Source of the DNA: Bordetella parapertussis | GTDB taxonomy: Bacteria > Pseudomonadota > Gammaproteobacteria > Burkholderiales > Burkholderiaceae_B | Assembly (NCBI GenBank): GCA_945865935.1 | Contig: CAMBFI010000006.1 | Span: forward strand, 91,534-155,533 | Direction of reading: 5' to 3' | DNA: 64,000 nt | Shown: piece after piece, positions 36,205 through 44,543 of the stretch | How the letters are laid out: each line of letters starts with the position of its first letter | How positions within the stretch are numbered: position 1 is the first letter of the stretch | Notes under the pieces: model-generated | What the model was told of the DNA's origin: nothing | Seen by the model: only the letters and a program-made list of their open reading frames with translations | Databases searched by the model: none | Program-made: the position numbers and the translations under genes

Positions 36205-37176
36205 ATGAACACGTTCAAACGGAACACGATCAAAGCATTGGCCGCCAGTCTGGTGATACTTGGCTCTGCTAGCCATGCGCAAGCGGGCTCGATCAAGCTG
36301 ATGGTTGGCTTTCCAGCCGGCGGCGGCACCGACGTCATCGCCCGCGTGTTGGGCGAACAGCTCAGTCAGGTGCTTGGCACCCCCGTGGTGGTCGATAATC
36401 GGGCGGGGGCCGGCGGTCAAATTGCAGCGCAGGCACTAAAAGCTGCGCCGGCCGATGGCTCAGTGCTGTTTTTGTCGCACGATCACACGATCTCCATCCT
36501 ACCCTTGATTACGAAGGCACCTGGCTTCAAACCCGACACCGACTTTGTACCGGTTGCGGGCTTCGCCACGTTTGCCAACGGTATCGCGCTGTCAGGTGGC
36601 GTGGCGGATCAATCACTCGCGCAATTTATCAAGTCCACGCGTGAACAGCGGCAAGGTAAGGCATCTATTGGTGTACCTGCGCCAAACTCTGTTCCAGAGT
36701 TTCTTGTCAAAGTATTAGCCACTCAGTACAAACTTGATCTTGTTTCCGTCCCTTATCGTGGCAGCGCTCCGATGTTGGCGGATATGCTGGGCAACCAGAT
36801 CCCTGCAGGGGTTGCCTCCGTTCCGGACTTCATCGAACTTCAAAAGGCGGGGAAAGTGCGCATGGTCGCGGTGATGGGCACAACACGCCAGAATGTGATT
36901 CCTGATACCCCCACCTTTGCAGAACTTGGCATAAAAGGGTTTGAGGATCTGCCCTACTATGGCATTTTTGCTCCGAAAGGCACACCCACTGCCACCCTTG
37001 AACGGCTCGGCAATGCGGTTGCGAAGGTGCTCGACATGCCTGACGTCAAACAACGTCTCGTTGCGATGGGCCTGACGGTTGAGTACATGTCAAGCCAAGC
37101 GCTCGCCCAACGAGAGAGCGCTTATTCCAAAAACTGGGCGCGCATTATTGAGGCAAGCGGTTTTCAAGCACAGTAA
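36205..37176 (+). CDS. Bug/TctC-family periplasmic carboxylate receptor
   Basis: A 323-residue receptor in tandem with the preceding one. The signal peptide is MNTFKRNTIKALAASLVILGSASHAQAG. The mature part has IKLMVGFPAGGGTDVIARVL, VVVDNRAGAGGQIAAQALKAA and LDLVSVPYRGSAPMLADML. The two tandem proteins are clearly different in sequence. AGGGGTGACCTC lies before the ATG. The gene ends 12 bp from the stop of the small membrane protein gene on the other strand. Confidence 0.9.
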   Translation: MNTFKRNTIKALAASLVILGSASHAQAGSIKLMVGFPAGGGTDVIARVLGEQLSQVLGTPVVVDNRAGAGGQIAAQALKAAPADGSVLFLSHDHTISILPLITKAPGFKPDTDFVPVAGFATFANGIALSGGVADQSLAQFIKSTREQRQGKASIGVPAPNSVPEFLVKVLATQYKLDLVSVPYRGSAPMLADMLGNQIPAGVASVPDFIELQKAGKVRMVAVMGTTRQNVIPDTPTFAELGIKGFEDLPYYGIFAPKGTPTATLERLGNAVAKVLDMPDVKQRLVAMGLTVEYMSSQALAQRESAYSKNWARIIEASGFQAQ

Positions 37177-37188
37177 AAGCCCCACGCT

Positions 37189-37362
37189 TTATTTTGCGAT
37201 GGCGCAGTGACCACCGACAGAAGCCTTGCCTGAACCAGCCGCGATCAGCGGCGGTTCATTGCGCAAATCGATTGGGGCCGATACAACCGTATCCCAAACG
37301 AGAAACAGCAGCAAGACGGTCCAAAAGGCAACGCTCAGTTTTATATTGGAAACTTTCGTCAT
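37189..37362 (-). CDS. Small single-span membrane protein of the sulfur cassette
   Basis: The 57-residue protein has one hydrophobic helix at about 9-28 (LSVAFWTVLLLFLVWDTVVS) and a short tail ending GSGKASVGGHCAIAK with a single cysteine. The ATG at 37362 is preceded by GAGGTGACGAGT; a GTG at 37371 is a less likely start. It begins 15 bp after the YeeE/YedE stop, so it should be co-expressed with the thiosulfate-type transporter and sulfurtransferase. The tail is probably periplasmic, and the cysteine might carry or sense sulfur. I do not recognise a named family. Confidence 0.6.
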   Translation of the reverse strand: MTKVSNIKLSVAFWTVLLLFLVWDTVVSAPIDLRNEPPLIAAGSGKASVGGHCAIAK

Positions 37363-37377
37363 ACTCGTCACCTCATT

Positions 37378-38451
37378 TTAAAATTGATAGTGACGGCGAA
37401 CTTTTATGCCAAGCGCTGTGCCCATCAAGGCAAGCGGAACCCAAATCCATCCGTGCACACTTCCTGTTGAGATACCGCTGAGCATGGCACCGATGTTGCA
37501 TCCAAACGCGAGTCTCGAGCTGTAACCCATTAAAAATCCCGCAGCAAGCCCGACGATCCACTGCTGGGTCGTCAAGGCTTGCGCGGAAGTTGTTGCCTTA
37601 GCAGAAATCCACAGCGCGCCACCTAAGATACCGATATTGGTAATCGAGGTGATATCCAACAACACTGACTCAGTCAAGCGCTGCGCGTTGCCGGCTTGAC
37701 TCCAAAAGGCATTCGCAGTCGGATCAAACAGACCCGCAGCATTCACGACTTTAGCGGCCCACAAACCGAAGCCGTAGACCACGCCCCAAGGCTGTCCTGC
37801 AATCACCAAATTCAACGTGGCAAGAACTGCCAGCGCCACGGCCCCGACAAGCCACTTACGATCCCACCAAGTGCGGCCAGGCCCCACCCACGCACGCACC
37901 AGTAAGCCGGCCACAAGTAAACCAGCAAGCGTGATGAGCAGCGCTTGCGCACCACCAAACAAGGTCACCAAACCGATCGGTTCGAGCTGCCCGAGCGTTA
38001 ACCAGTCTGCGACATGCACCGAACCAAGGAAGCTTCCAAAGGCAAACAAGGGCAGGATTCCCATATTGAGTGGAATGCCAAGCCCTGCCTTATACAGCGT
38101 CCCAGACCCGCAGCCGTCTGCAATTTGCATCGTTAAACCAAAGACAAATGCGCCGATCAACAAACTGATACTTGGCGGACCCAGCGCTGCGGTCAGCTCA
38201 GAAAACTGGCCAAGCAATGTCAGGCACAACACAGAGGCGAGCGCCAACAATACTAGCTGCCCAGCGACTCCACGCGGATCGCGCTGCTCGATTAACTGGC
38301 GCCATCCCGTCGTAAAGCCAAAACGGGCGCCCGCAAGCGCAGCGCCCATTCCAATACCTACCAAAAACAATACCGCCTGCCGAATTGAAACACTCAGTGC
38401 TAGATAAACAAAAAATGCGGAGAGTGCACCACTTAAAGGCAGGCGTTTCAT
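37378..38451 (-). CDS. YeeE/YedE-family sulfur (thiosulfate) transporter
   Basis: The 357-residue polytopic membrane protein carries the repeated motifs of the YeeE/YedE (TsuA-like) family: QIADGCGSGTLYKAGLG with Cys114 and RLAFGCNIGAMLSGISTGS with Cys318. These conserved cysteines relay thiosulfate in characterised homologues. About ten hydrophobic segments are visible. It lies 6 bp downstream of the periplasmic sulfurtransferase gene and upstream of a 57-residue membrane protein, which supports import of a reduced sulfur species. Confidence 0.87.
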   Translation of the reverse strand: MKRLPLSGALSAFFVYLALSVSIRQAVLFLVGIGMGAALAGARFGFTTGWRQLIEQRDPRGVAGQLVLLALASVLCLTLLGQFSELTAALGPPSISLLIGAFVFGLTMQIADGCGSGTLYKAGLGIPLNMGILPLFAFGSFLGSVHVADWLTLGQLEPIGLVTLFGGAQALLITLAGLLVAGLLVRAWVGPGRTWWDRKWLVGAVALAVLATLNLVIAGQPWGVVYGFGLWAAKVVNAAGLFDPTANAFWSQAGNAQRLTESVLLDITSITNIGILGGALWISAKATTSAQALTTQQWIVGLAAGFLMGYSSRLAFGCNIGAMLSGISTGSVHGWIWVPLALMGTALGIKVRRHYQF

Positions 38452-38457
38452 AGAAAA

Positions 38458-39390
38458 TTACTTTGAGGTGTAAAGCTGAAAATCAATCAGTAACTGTTTA
38501 ACACGATTAGGAACGTTGTCCATGGGCAAGGGGATTTCTGCCCGGGTCCAGTCCACCATCGAACCGGCGTATAACTTTACGTTCTTTTGCCCTACGAGCT
38601 CGGACATCACAAACCAGTTAGTCGCTGCCCAATGCCCGGTGTTGCAAAATGAAATCGTTTCCGTGTCATCTTTTAAAGGTGTCGACGCGGCAAGCTTCTT
38701 CGCTTCGCTCGCAGACACAACCAGCGAACTCTTTGGCTCGAACCAGGTTGAGTGCTCAATGTTGACAGCCCCTTTTAACGTACCGGGGGTCTTCGCAACT
38801 TGGTGACGTGTCTCGCCAGAATAAAAGGCACTTGGACGCGCATCAACTAAAAGCGTCTTTCCTGTCTTCGTGCTATTGATGACGTCTTCACGCGTCGCGA
38901 TCATGCTTTGATTAATCTTCGGAGCGAAGGTACTTGCAGCGACCGTGACAGACTGGCTGTCCAAACTGAATCCCGCCGCCTGCCAAGCCTTCAGGCCACC
39001 GTTCAATACTGACAAGTGCTTGACGCCAAGAACCTTCAGCGTCCAGTACACCCGTGCCGCCGCACCAAAATCCGTGTCATTTGCACCGCTCGACACAACG
39101 ATCACTGGCGTGTCCGCCGTGATACCCAAACGCTGCACGTTAGCCGTCAGCTTCTCCAAGCTCGCTAACTCGCCTGGATTGGTTTCGGGGCCGCGCCAAG
39201 AGCCATACGGTGCGTTTAAGGCGCCAGGAATGTGATTGGCAGCGTACGATTTCGGATCGCGGATATCAAGCACACGGGTGCTGGCGTCCGCTTGAGCAGA
39301 CTTCACACCCTGGGGGGTTAACAAAGGCTCGGCCGCCCCGGCGGAGAACGATAAAAAAAATGCAGCGAGCGCGACAGCGAATCTATTCAT
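38458..39390 (-). CDS. Exported two-domain sulfurtransferase (rhodanese/SseA type)
   Basis: The 310-residue protein has a signal peptide (MNRFAVALAAFFLSFSAGAA), then an inactive N-terminal rhodanese domain (VLDIRDPKSYAANHIPGALN) and a C-terminal catalytic one (LLVDARPSAFYSGETRH). Cys249 in ISFCNTGHWA is the sulfur-carrying cysteine. The active-site loop CNTGHWA differs from the CGSGVTA of 3-mercaptopyruvate sulfurtransferase and is common in periplasmic thiosulfate enzymes. It is the first gene of the three-gene leftward sulfur cassette and probably supplies or processes the transporter's substrate. Confidence 0.87.
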   Translation of the reverse strand: MNRFAVALAAFFLSFSAGAAEPLLTPQGVKSAQADASTRVLDIRDPKSYAANHIPGALNAPYGSWRGPETNPGELASLEKLTANVQRLGITADTPVIVVSSGANDTDFGAAARVYWTLKVLGVKHLSVLNGGLKAWQAAGFSLDSQSVTVAASTFAPKINQSMIATREDVINSTKTGKTLLVDARPSAFYSGETRHQVAKTPGTLKGAVNIEHSTWFEPKSSLVVSASEAKKLAASTPLKDDTETISFCNTGHWAATNWFVMSELVGQKNVKLYAGSMVDWTRAEIPLPMDNVPNRVKQLLIDFQLYTSK

Positions 39391-39582
39391 TTTTTGGTAC
39401 TACCTAGAGAAAGTTGAGAATCGATAGCGGGATTGTGCCTAGGAAACTAACTTACTAAAAGGACTTTTTCCTTATCTCGTTATAACCAAACAATATATAG
39501 GGTCGAAAACGATGTCATTTCTACACTTTCAAGTGTCTCCATCCTATGATGCGGTCATAGAAAATACCTTAGCGAGAAACAA

Positions 39583-40452
39583 ATGAATATTGCCTTTATC
39601 GGTTTAGGACGCATGGGTTGGCACATTGCCGCTCACCTGGCGCGCGCCAGACACAGTTTGTCGGTCTACGATGCCGCTAGCAACTTGCCAGACGACTGGG
39701 TGAAGGCCTTTGGCGGGCGTACGGGCCGTTCAGTCGCCGATACAGTGACGGGCACGGAGCTTGTCCTGACATCCCTGCCCGCCGACGCCGCACTCCAAAC
39801 CGTATGGGACCTTGCTCAACCAACACTTTCAGCCGGGGCGATCTGGGTCGACCATTCGACCACCTCGGCAGAAATCGCAAGACGCTTAGCCAAAGCGGCC
39901 AGGTCACAAGGCCGCCACTTTATCGATGCCCCGGTCTCTGGCGGCACCGTCGGAGCGGAAAAAGGCACGCTTGCCATCATGGCGGGCGCCGATGAAGCGG
40001 CGTGGTCCGTGGTCGAACCCGTGATGTCTGCCTATGCGCAACGGGCCTCGTTGATGGGTCCTGCGGGCGCAGGCCAGTTAACAAAAATGTCGAACCAGAT
40101 CTGTGTCGCGGGGATTGGTCAGGCGCTCGCCGAAGGTCTTGCGTTCGCGGAGCATAACGGCCTCGATCCGAAAAAAGTGTTGGACGTCATGCTCAAAGGT
40201 TCCTCCACCTCCTGGATGATGGAGAACCGTGCCCAGACAATGATTGACGGGAAATTTGATTTTGGCTTTTCAACAACTCTGATGCGTAAAGACTTGGGGC
40301 TTGTGATGGAAGAGGCAAATCGCGCCGATGTTTCACTACCTGTCACGGCCCTGGTGGGTCAACTGTTATCAGACGTCTCCGCGATGGGGCTCGCCAACGC
40401 GGATTGGTGTAGCTTGATGCAACGTCAACGTCGTGTGCAATCCGGCAAATGA
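39583..40452 (+). CDS. 3-hydroxyisobutyrate dehydrogenase-family NAD(P) oxidoreductase
   Basis: Beta-hydroxyacid dehydrogenase of 289 residues. The NAD(P) motif is FIGLGRMG (5-12), the substrate-binding signature DAPVSGGTVGAEKGTL spans 115-130, and catalytic Lys168 lies in GQLTKMSNQ. The family includes tartronate semialdehyde reductase, 3-hydroxyisobutyrate dehydrogenase and succinic semialdehyde reductases. Tartronate semialdehyde reduction would suit the GarD-like enzyme and the HpcH/HpaI aldolase, but those genes are distant. Its end overlaps the MATE transporter start by 4 bp. The 192-bp gap upstream, shared with the divergent sulfur cassette, shows no clear promoter to my eye. Confidence 0.87.
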   Translation: MNIAFIGLGRMGWHIAAHLARARHSLSVYDAASNLPDDWVKAFGGRTGRSVADTVTGTELVLTSLPADAALQTVWDLAQPTLSAGAIWVDHSTTSAEIARRLAKAARSQGRHFIDAPVSGGTVGAEKGTLAIMAGADEAAWSVVEPVMSAYAQRASLMGPAGAGQLTKMSNQICVAGIGQALAEGLAFAEHNGLDPKKVLDVMLKGSSTSWMMENRAQTMIDGKFDFGFSTTLMRKDLGLVMEEANRADVSLPVTALVGQLLSDVSAMGLANADWCSLMQRQRRVQSGK

Positions 40453-41801
40453 ACAAACGCGATGCGCGCATGCAGGCCATGCTCAGCGGGCCTATTTTTT
40501 TCACGTTGCTCGGGCTCGCCTGGCCCAATCTTTTAATGATGTTGGCGCAATCAAGTACCGTCTTACTTGAAACATGGTTCCTCTCGCACCTAGGCGTAGA
40601 TGCACTCGCCGGTGCGGCGTTGGTGCTACCCATCTTAATGCTGATGCAAAGCATGTCGCAAGGAGCCATGGGAGGCGGAATTTCTGCCGCCATTGCGCGA
40701 GCACTGGGCGCAGGCGACCAAGCACTCGCCAACCGCTTGGTGCTTCACGCCGTGGCGCTCACGGCAGGACTTGGTCTATTTTGCTCGATTACGCTCTGGT
40801 TAGTTCGTATTCCAGTCTTTACGTTGATGGGCGCAAGCGGCCCTGCGCTAGAGGCTGCAATGACCTACTCCGGTATCGCCTACGGCGCATTAACGCTGAT
40901 GTGGATCATGAATGCGCTGGCCAGTGCCATCCGTGGCACAGGCAACATGCTCGTGCCAGGCGCTGTCATTTCTGGCGGTGCGATTGCATTGATCCCTGTT
41001 TCGGCTTGTTTGATTTTTGGTTGGGGACTTATCCCCGCACTCGGTATCGCGGGCGCCGGCTGGGCGCTTGTGCTGTATTACGGCATCGGCGGCGCCATTC
41101 TGCTTTGGTACTGCCTGAGCGGCCAGACGCTTGCGCGCCTAGAGTGGGGTCAATTAAGTTGGGCACCCATGCGCAATATTCTAGGTGTTGGCGGCTTTGC
41201 GATGATCAACCCCTTGTTGACCAACGGATTGATCGCATCCACGACTGCGCTGGTGGGCGCATATGCGGGCACGATCGCACTGGCCGGTTATGGCACTGCC
41301 GCAAGATTAGAGTATCTACTTTTTCCTGTAGCCTTCGGCATCGGTGCACCACTTGTTGCGATGGTGGCTTCCAACCTAGGCGCGGGGCAGCCAGAACGCG
41401 CGCTGCGCGTGGCACTCACGGGCGGCGCCATGGCCTTCATCATTGCGGAGATCATCGGCTTGTGTGCGGCGATCTGGCCTTATCACTGGATGCATCTATT
41501 TGGCTCAGAGCCCGACATGGTTGAAACAGGCGTCGTGTACCTGCAAACAGTCGGTCCCTTGTTTGGATTTTTTGGGATGGGCTTTACGCTGTACTTTGCC
41601 TCACAAGGCGCACGCAAGCTTGTTTGGCCGCTAGGTGCTGGCACGCTACGCTTAGCTCTCGCCATTCTTGGCGGTTGGCTTGTGCTGCATTTGGGCGGAT
41701 CGTTATTTTGGTTTTTTGTTGTCTCTGCGACCGCGATGTTTTTATACGGCTCAATTATTCTGTATGCCGTCGCAACGGGCGCATGGTTTAAGAAACCATA
41801 A
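40449..41801 (+). CDS. MATE-family efflux transporter
   Basis: The 450-residue protein has about 12 membrane segments and the two-lobed MATE pattern (GLAWPNLLMMLAQSSTVLLE in the first lobe, GFAMINPLLTNGLIASTT at the start of the second). GAMGGGISAAIARALGAGD and GIGAPLVAMVASNLGAGQPER are the family's loop motifs after the second helix of each lobe. It would export cationic or aromatic compounds using Na+ or H+. It is joined to the dehydrogenase gene by ATGA, so it may expel a pathway intermediate. Confidence 0.9.
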   Translation: MNKRDARMQAMLSGPIFFTLLGLAWPNLLMMLAQSSTVLLETWFLSHLGVDALAGAALVLPILMLMQSMSQGAMGGGISAAIARALGAGDQALANRLVLHAVALTAGLGLFCSITLWLVRIPVFTLMGASGPALEAAMTYSGIAYGALTLMWIMNALASAIRGTGNMLVPGAVISGGAIALIPVSACLIFGWGLIPALGIAGAGWALVLYYGIGGAILLWYCLSGQTLARLEWGQLSWAPMRNILGVGGFAMINPLLTNGLIASTTALVGAYAGTIALAGYGTAARLEYLLFPVAFGIGAPLVAMVASNLGAGQPERALRVALTGGAMAFIIAEIIGLCAAIWPYHWMHLFGSEPDMVETGVVYLQTVGPLFGFFGMGFTLYFASQGARKLVWPLGAGTLRLALAILGGWLVLHLGGSLFWFFVVSATAMFLYGSIILYAVATGAWFKKP

Positions 41802-41837
41802 ACACAGCGCCCGCCCTACCGATAGGTTTGGTCATAT

Positions 41838-42803
41838 TTACTGAAGCGTGATTTTGTTTACTTTCACGACCTCACGCCACTGATCAATATCCGAAGCAAT
41901 CAACTTTCCGAAGGCTGTGGCCGTCGTACCTTCGGGCTCCAGTCCACTCTCACGCAGTCTTGCAGCGATAGCCGGCTGCTTCAGAATTCGAATCATCTCT
42001 TGCTCGACACGCGAGATCACTTGCGCCGGCGTCCCGGCTGGTGCCATCAACCCCCACCAAGGATTGACGTCAAAACCAGGAAGCGCTTCCGCGACTGAGG
42101 GCACGTCAGGCAAGATACTTGAGCGTTTCAATGTCGTCACCGCAATGGGGCGCAGACGACCCGCATCGATGTGCGGTTTCGCAAGCGATATGTTCACGAT
42201 ACCCACATCTACCTGTTTACCCAGAAGGTTGGTGATCACAGGCGCCGCACCTTTGAACGGAACATGCAATAAGTCCAACTTACCTTTCAGTGCTAACAAT
42301 TCGCCTGCCAAATGCGTGGTGCTGCCTGGACCAACCGAGCCATAGCTGAGCTTACCGGGATTGGCCCGCGCGTATTCGATCAGCTCCTGCAATGTTTTAG
42401 CGGGAAAATCAGGATGCGTCAGGATGATCAGAGGCCCAGACACTAACTGAGTAACGGGCACAAATACTTTCAAGGGATCTGCTGTCGTTGCTGGATATAA
42501 CGCGGGATTCATCGCGATCGGCCCCATATTAGCGATCAACATGGTGTAGCCGTCCGGTGCTGCCTTCGCCACAGCGTTTGAAGCGAGTGTACCGTTGGCG
42601 CCCGCTTGGCTTTCCACTATGATGGGCTGACCAAGCGCTTGTGCTAACTGATCAAACATCGGTCGGGCCACCGTATCGCCAAAGCCTCCAGGCGCGTACG
42701 GATTAATGAACCGGATCGGCTTGGAAGGCCAAGTTTGAGCAAATGCACTGCTGAGCAATAAGGTGCTCACCACTACCACTAAACCGCGAATCAAATTATT
42801 CAT
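41838..42803 (-). CDS. Bug/TctC-family periplasmic carboxylate receptor
   Basis: Orphan receptor of 321 residues. The signal peptide is MNNLIRGLVVVVSTLLLSSAFAQ, then WPSKPIRFINPYAPGGFGDTVA, IIVESQAGANGTLASNAVAKA and NPGKLSYGSVGPGSTTHLAGE. The ligand loop YAPGGFGD is distinct from the other copies. AGGAGACTCTCAATA precedes its ATG. It is divergent from the AMDase-like gene, whose ATG is only 18 bp away, so at least one of the two promoters must lie inside the neighbour's coding sequence. Confidence 0.9.
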   Translation of the reverse strand: MNNLIRGLVVVVSTLLLSSAFAQTWPSKPIRFINPYAPGGFGDTVARPMFDQLAQALGQPIIVESQAGANGTLASNAVAKAAPDGYTMLIANMGPIAMNPALYPATTADPLKVFVPVTQLVSGPLIILTHPDFPAKTLQELIEYARANPGKLSYGSVGPGSTTHLAGELLALKGKLDLLHVPFKGAAPVITNLLGKQVDVGIVNISLAKPHIDAGRLRPIAVTTLKRSSILPDVPSVAEALPGFDVNPWWGLMAPAGTPAQVISRVEQEMIRILKQPAIAARLRESGLEPEGTTATAFGKLIASDIDQWREVVKVNKITLQ

Positions 42804-42820
42804 TATTGAGAGTCTCCTGA

Positions 42821-43612
42821 ATGCCTACTTTAACCGATGAAGTCGAATACGGTGCCCGCGGAACACTTGGGTTACTCGTCCCTCAAGCCAACACCACGGC
42901 TGAACCCGAGGTGCAGGCGCTACTTGACCCCGATATTGCACTACTGACGGGGCGTCTGACAAGCCCGCAGCCCGAAATGAAGGAGCGGCTCGAGGATTTT
43001 TTAAGTGGAATTGACACCTTTATTTCAACTTTTTCGAATGCACCACTTAGCGGGATGGGGTTTTTAATCACAGGGGCGACCTATCATTTCACACCCGCCG
43101 AAGAAGACGCCCACTTCAGTGCGCTAAGCACACGCTACGGCTACCCTATCGTCTCTGCTGCGCAATCCATCCGCAGAGCGTTTGCTTGCCTAGGGACACA
43201 ACGCATCGGCTTGGTTAGTCCCTATCCAGCATGGCTGACTGAAAAAAGTGCTGCCTATTGGCGCCGCTGTGGCGTAGAAATCTGTGCCATCGAGGGTCCT
43301 GACACGCCCGGAGGCTTTCACAATATCTACACAATGCGCAACGATGCCGTCTTAAGTGCAGCCAAGCGCTTGCTTGTGCACAAGCCAGATTTGATCTTAC
43401 TGGCCGGTGCAGGGATGCCCACACTTGGTCCAATCATGACCTTGTCTGACTTAGGGATGCCCGCGATATCTTCAAATTTTTGTATGGGCTGGCAAATCAA
43501 TCAAATGGCAAAAGGTGCCGAGGATGACACCACCGCGCTGCGCAATGTATTGAAGCCAAATGCTGCCTGGAGAGCGAGACTGACAGAACGCTTCCCGCGC
43601 GTAAAACCTTAG
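42821..43612 (+). CDS. AMDase/maleate isomerase-like protein lacking both catalytic cysteines
   Basis: The 263-residue protein has the Asp/Glu racemase-superfamily fold of the arylmalonate decarboxylase/maleate isomerase branch: GTLGLLVPQANTTAEPEVQ at 15-33 and RIGLVSPYPAWLTEK. The first nucleophile position reads FLITGATYHF (Gly85) and the second LLAGAGMPTLG (around Gly197). Neither has the cysteine found in maleate isomerase (both) or AMDase (second). It may therefore be a binding or regulatory protein, or use different chemistry. It faces the Bug gene at 42803 and its stop overlaps the PuuE-like gene by 4 bp on the other strand. Confidence 0.75.
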   Translation: MPTLTDEVEYGARGTLGLLVPQANTTAEPEVQALLDPDIALLTGRLTSPQPEMKERLEDFLSGIDTFISTFSNAPLSGMGFLITGATYHFTPAEEDAHFSALSTRYGYPIVSAAQSIRRAFACLGTQRIGLVSPYPAWLTEKSAAYWRRCGVEICAIEGPDTPGGFHNIYTMRNDAVLSAAKRLLVHKPDLILLAGAGMPTLGPIMTLSDLGMPAISSNFCMGWQINQMAKGAEDDTTALRNVLKPNAAWRARLTERFPRVKP

Positions 43613-44508
43613 CGTGCGGGATGTGTTGACAACCAATGCCGAGCAATCGAAGTGCGCGTCGTCGTCCAAATGCGCGGATCATTCCGAACAAAGTTAAGAA
43701 GATCATGCAAGGCCTGCACACGCCCAGGCCTGCCGATAATGCGCAAGTGAAGACCCACGGTGAGCATAGACTGAGACTGCCATTTGTCTGCTTCATACAG
43801 CAAGCGGTTGAGGGTCTCGATTACATAGTCTGAAAAATCGCGTCCCTGTACAAAGGCGGGCGACTCACCGAAGAATCGCATATCGTTGGTGTCAAACTGA
43901 TACGGCAAAACAAGACTCTTTCTGTCACCGAACTCGGCCCAATACGGTAATTCATCGTTATACGCATCGCTGTCGTACAGCAAACCAAGCTCATTGGCTA
44001 AGGCACGTGTATGAACAGTGGGAGTCGATTTGCAATGCCATCCCGTAGGCCTTACTCCGCAAGCAGCCTCAATCGTATCCAGTGTTTTGAGCATCATGGC
44101 ACGCTCTTGCGTCCGGTCCAGTCCAGCCGGAGATTGCCACAACCAGCCGTGCGCACACACGTCATGTCCACGACCCACGGCATCTTTCAGTAAGTCTGGT
44201 GTGCGCTCTGCAACGCGCCCACACACGTTCAACGTGCACGGCACACCCGCCTCGTCAAACTCTCGCAGCACTCGCCAGTAGGCGGTTCGCAGCCCAAATT
44301 CAAAATGAGACTCTCGGCACAAATCTGGCTCAGTGGTGACCTTACTCGTGACTTCATGCATGGGTTCGTTCGCGGCATCACCATCAGCAAGGCTTAGCTC
44401 GGCACCTTCCTCAACATTCAGCACAAAATTGAGCGCGACACTCGCACCCTGGGGCCAAGCCGCATGGGGGCGTTGGTCGCGGTACCCGTATAAATCTCTG
44501 CGATCCAT
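43609..44508 (-). CDS. PuuE-type polysaccharide deacetylase family amidohydrolase (allantoinase/imidase-like)
   Basis: The 299-residue protein has a NodB-type deacetylase fold in the PuuE manner: NFVLNVEEGAELSLADGD near 27-44, HEVTSKVTT, CAHGWLWQSPAG in the middle and GLHLRIIGRPGRVQALHD near the end. PuuE proteins are metal-free allantoinases, and bacterial cyclic imide hydrolases belong to the same group, so ring-opening of a cyclic ureide or imide is likely. AGGAGTAGGG precedes the ATG. It is the last gene of the leftward arm of the ureide-type locus, 35 bp after a hydantoin-racemase-like gene. Confidence 0.82.
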   Translation of the reverse strand: MDRRDLYGYRDQRPHAAWPQGASVALNFVLNVEEGAELSLADGDAANEPMHEVTSKVTTEPDLCRESHFEFGLRTAYWRVLREFDEAGVPCTLNVCGRVAERTPDLLKDAVGRGHDVCAHGWLWQSPAGLDRTQERAMMLKTLDTIEAACGVRPTGWHCKSTPTVHTRALANELGLLYDSDAYNDELPYWAEFGDRKSLVLPYQFDTNDMRFFGESPAFVQGRDFSDYVIETLNRLLYEADKWQSQSMLTVGLHLRIIGRPGRVQALHDLLNFVRNDPRIWTTTRTSIARHWLSTHPAR

Positions 44509-44543
44509 CCCTACTCCTAAAGACTAATTTTTTGCCCAGCCGT

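Noticed and set aside
39445..39460. AAAAGGACTTTT symmetry in the gap before the sulfur cassette
   Set aside because: It is a short A/T-rich repeat of a type expected by chance, with no second copy and no fitting promoter.
40574..41524. 316-codon open frame on the plus strand inside the MATE gene
   Set aside because: It lies wholly within the MATE coding region in another frame, is Arg/His-rich as typical of shadow frames, and has no family resemblance.
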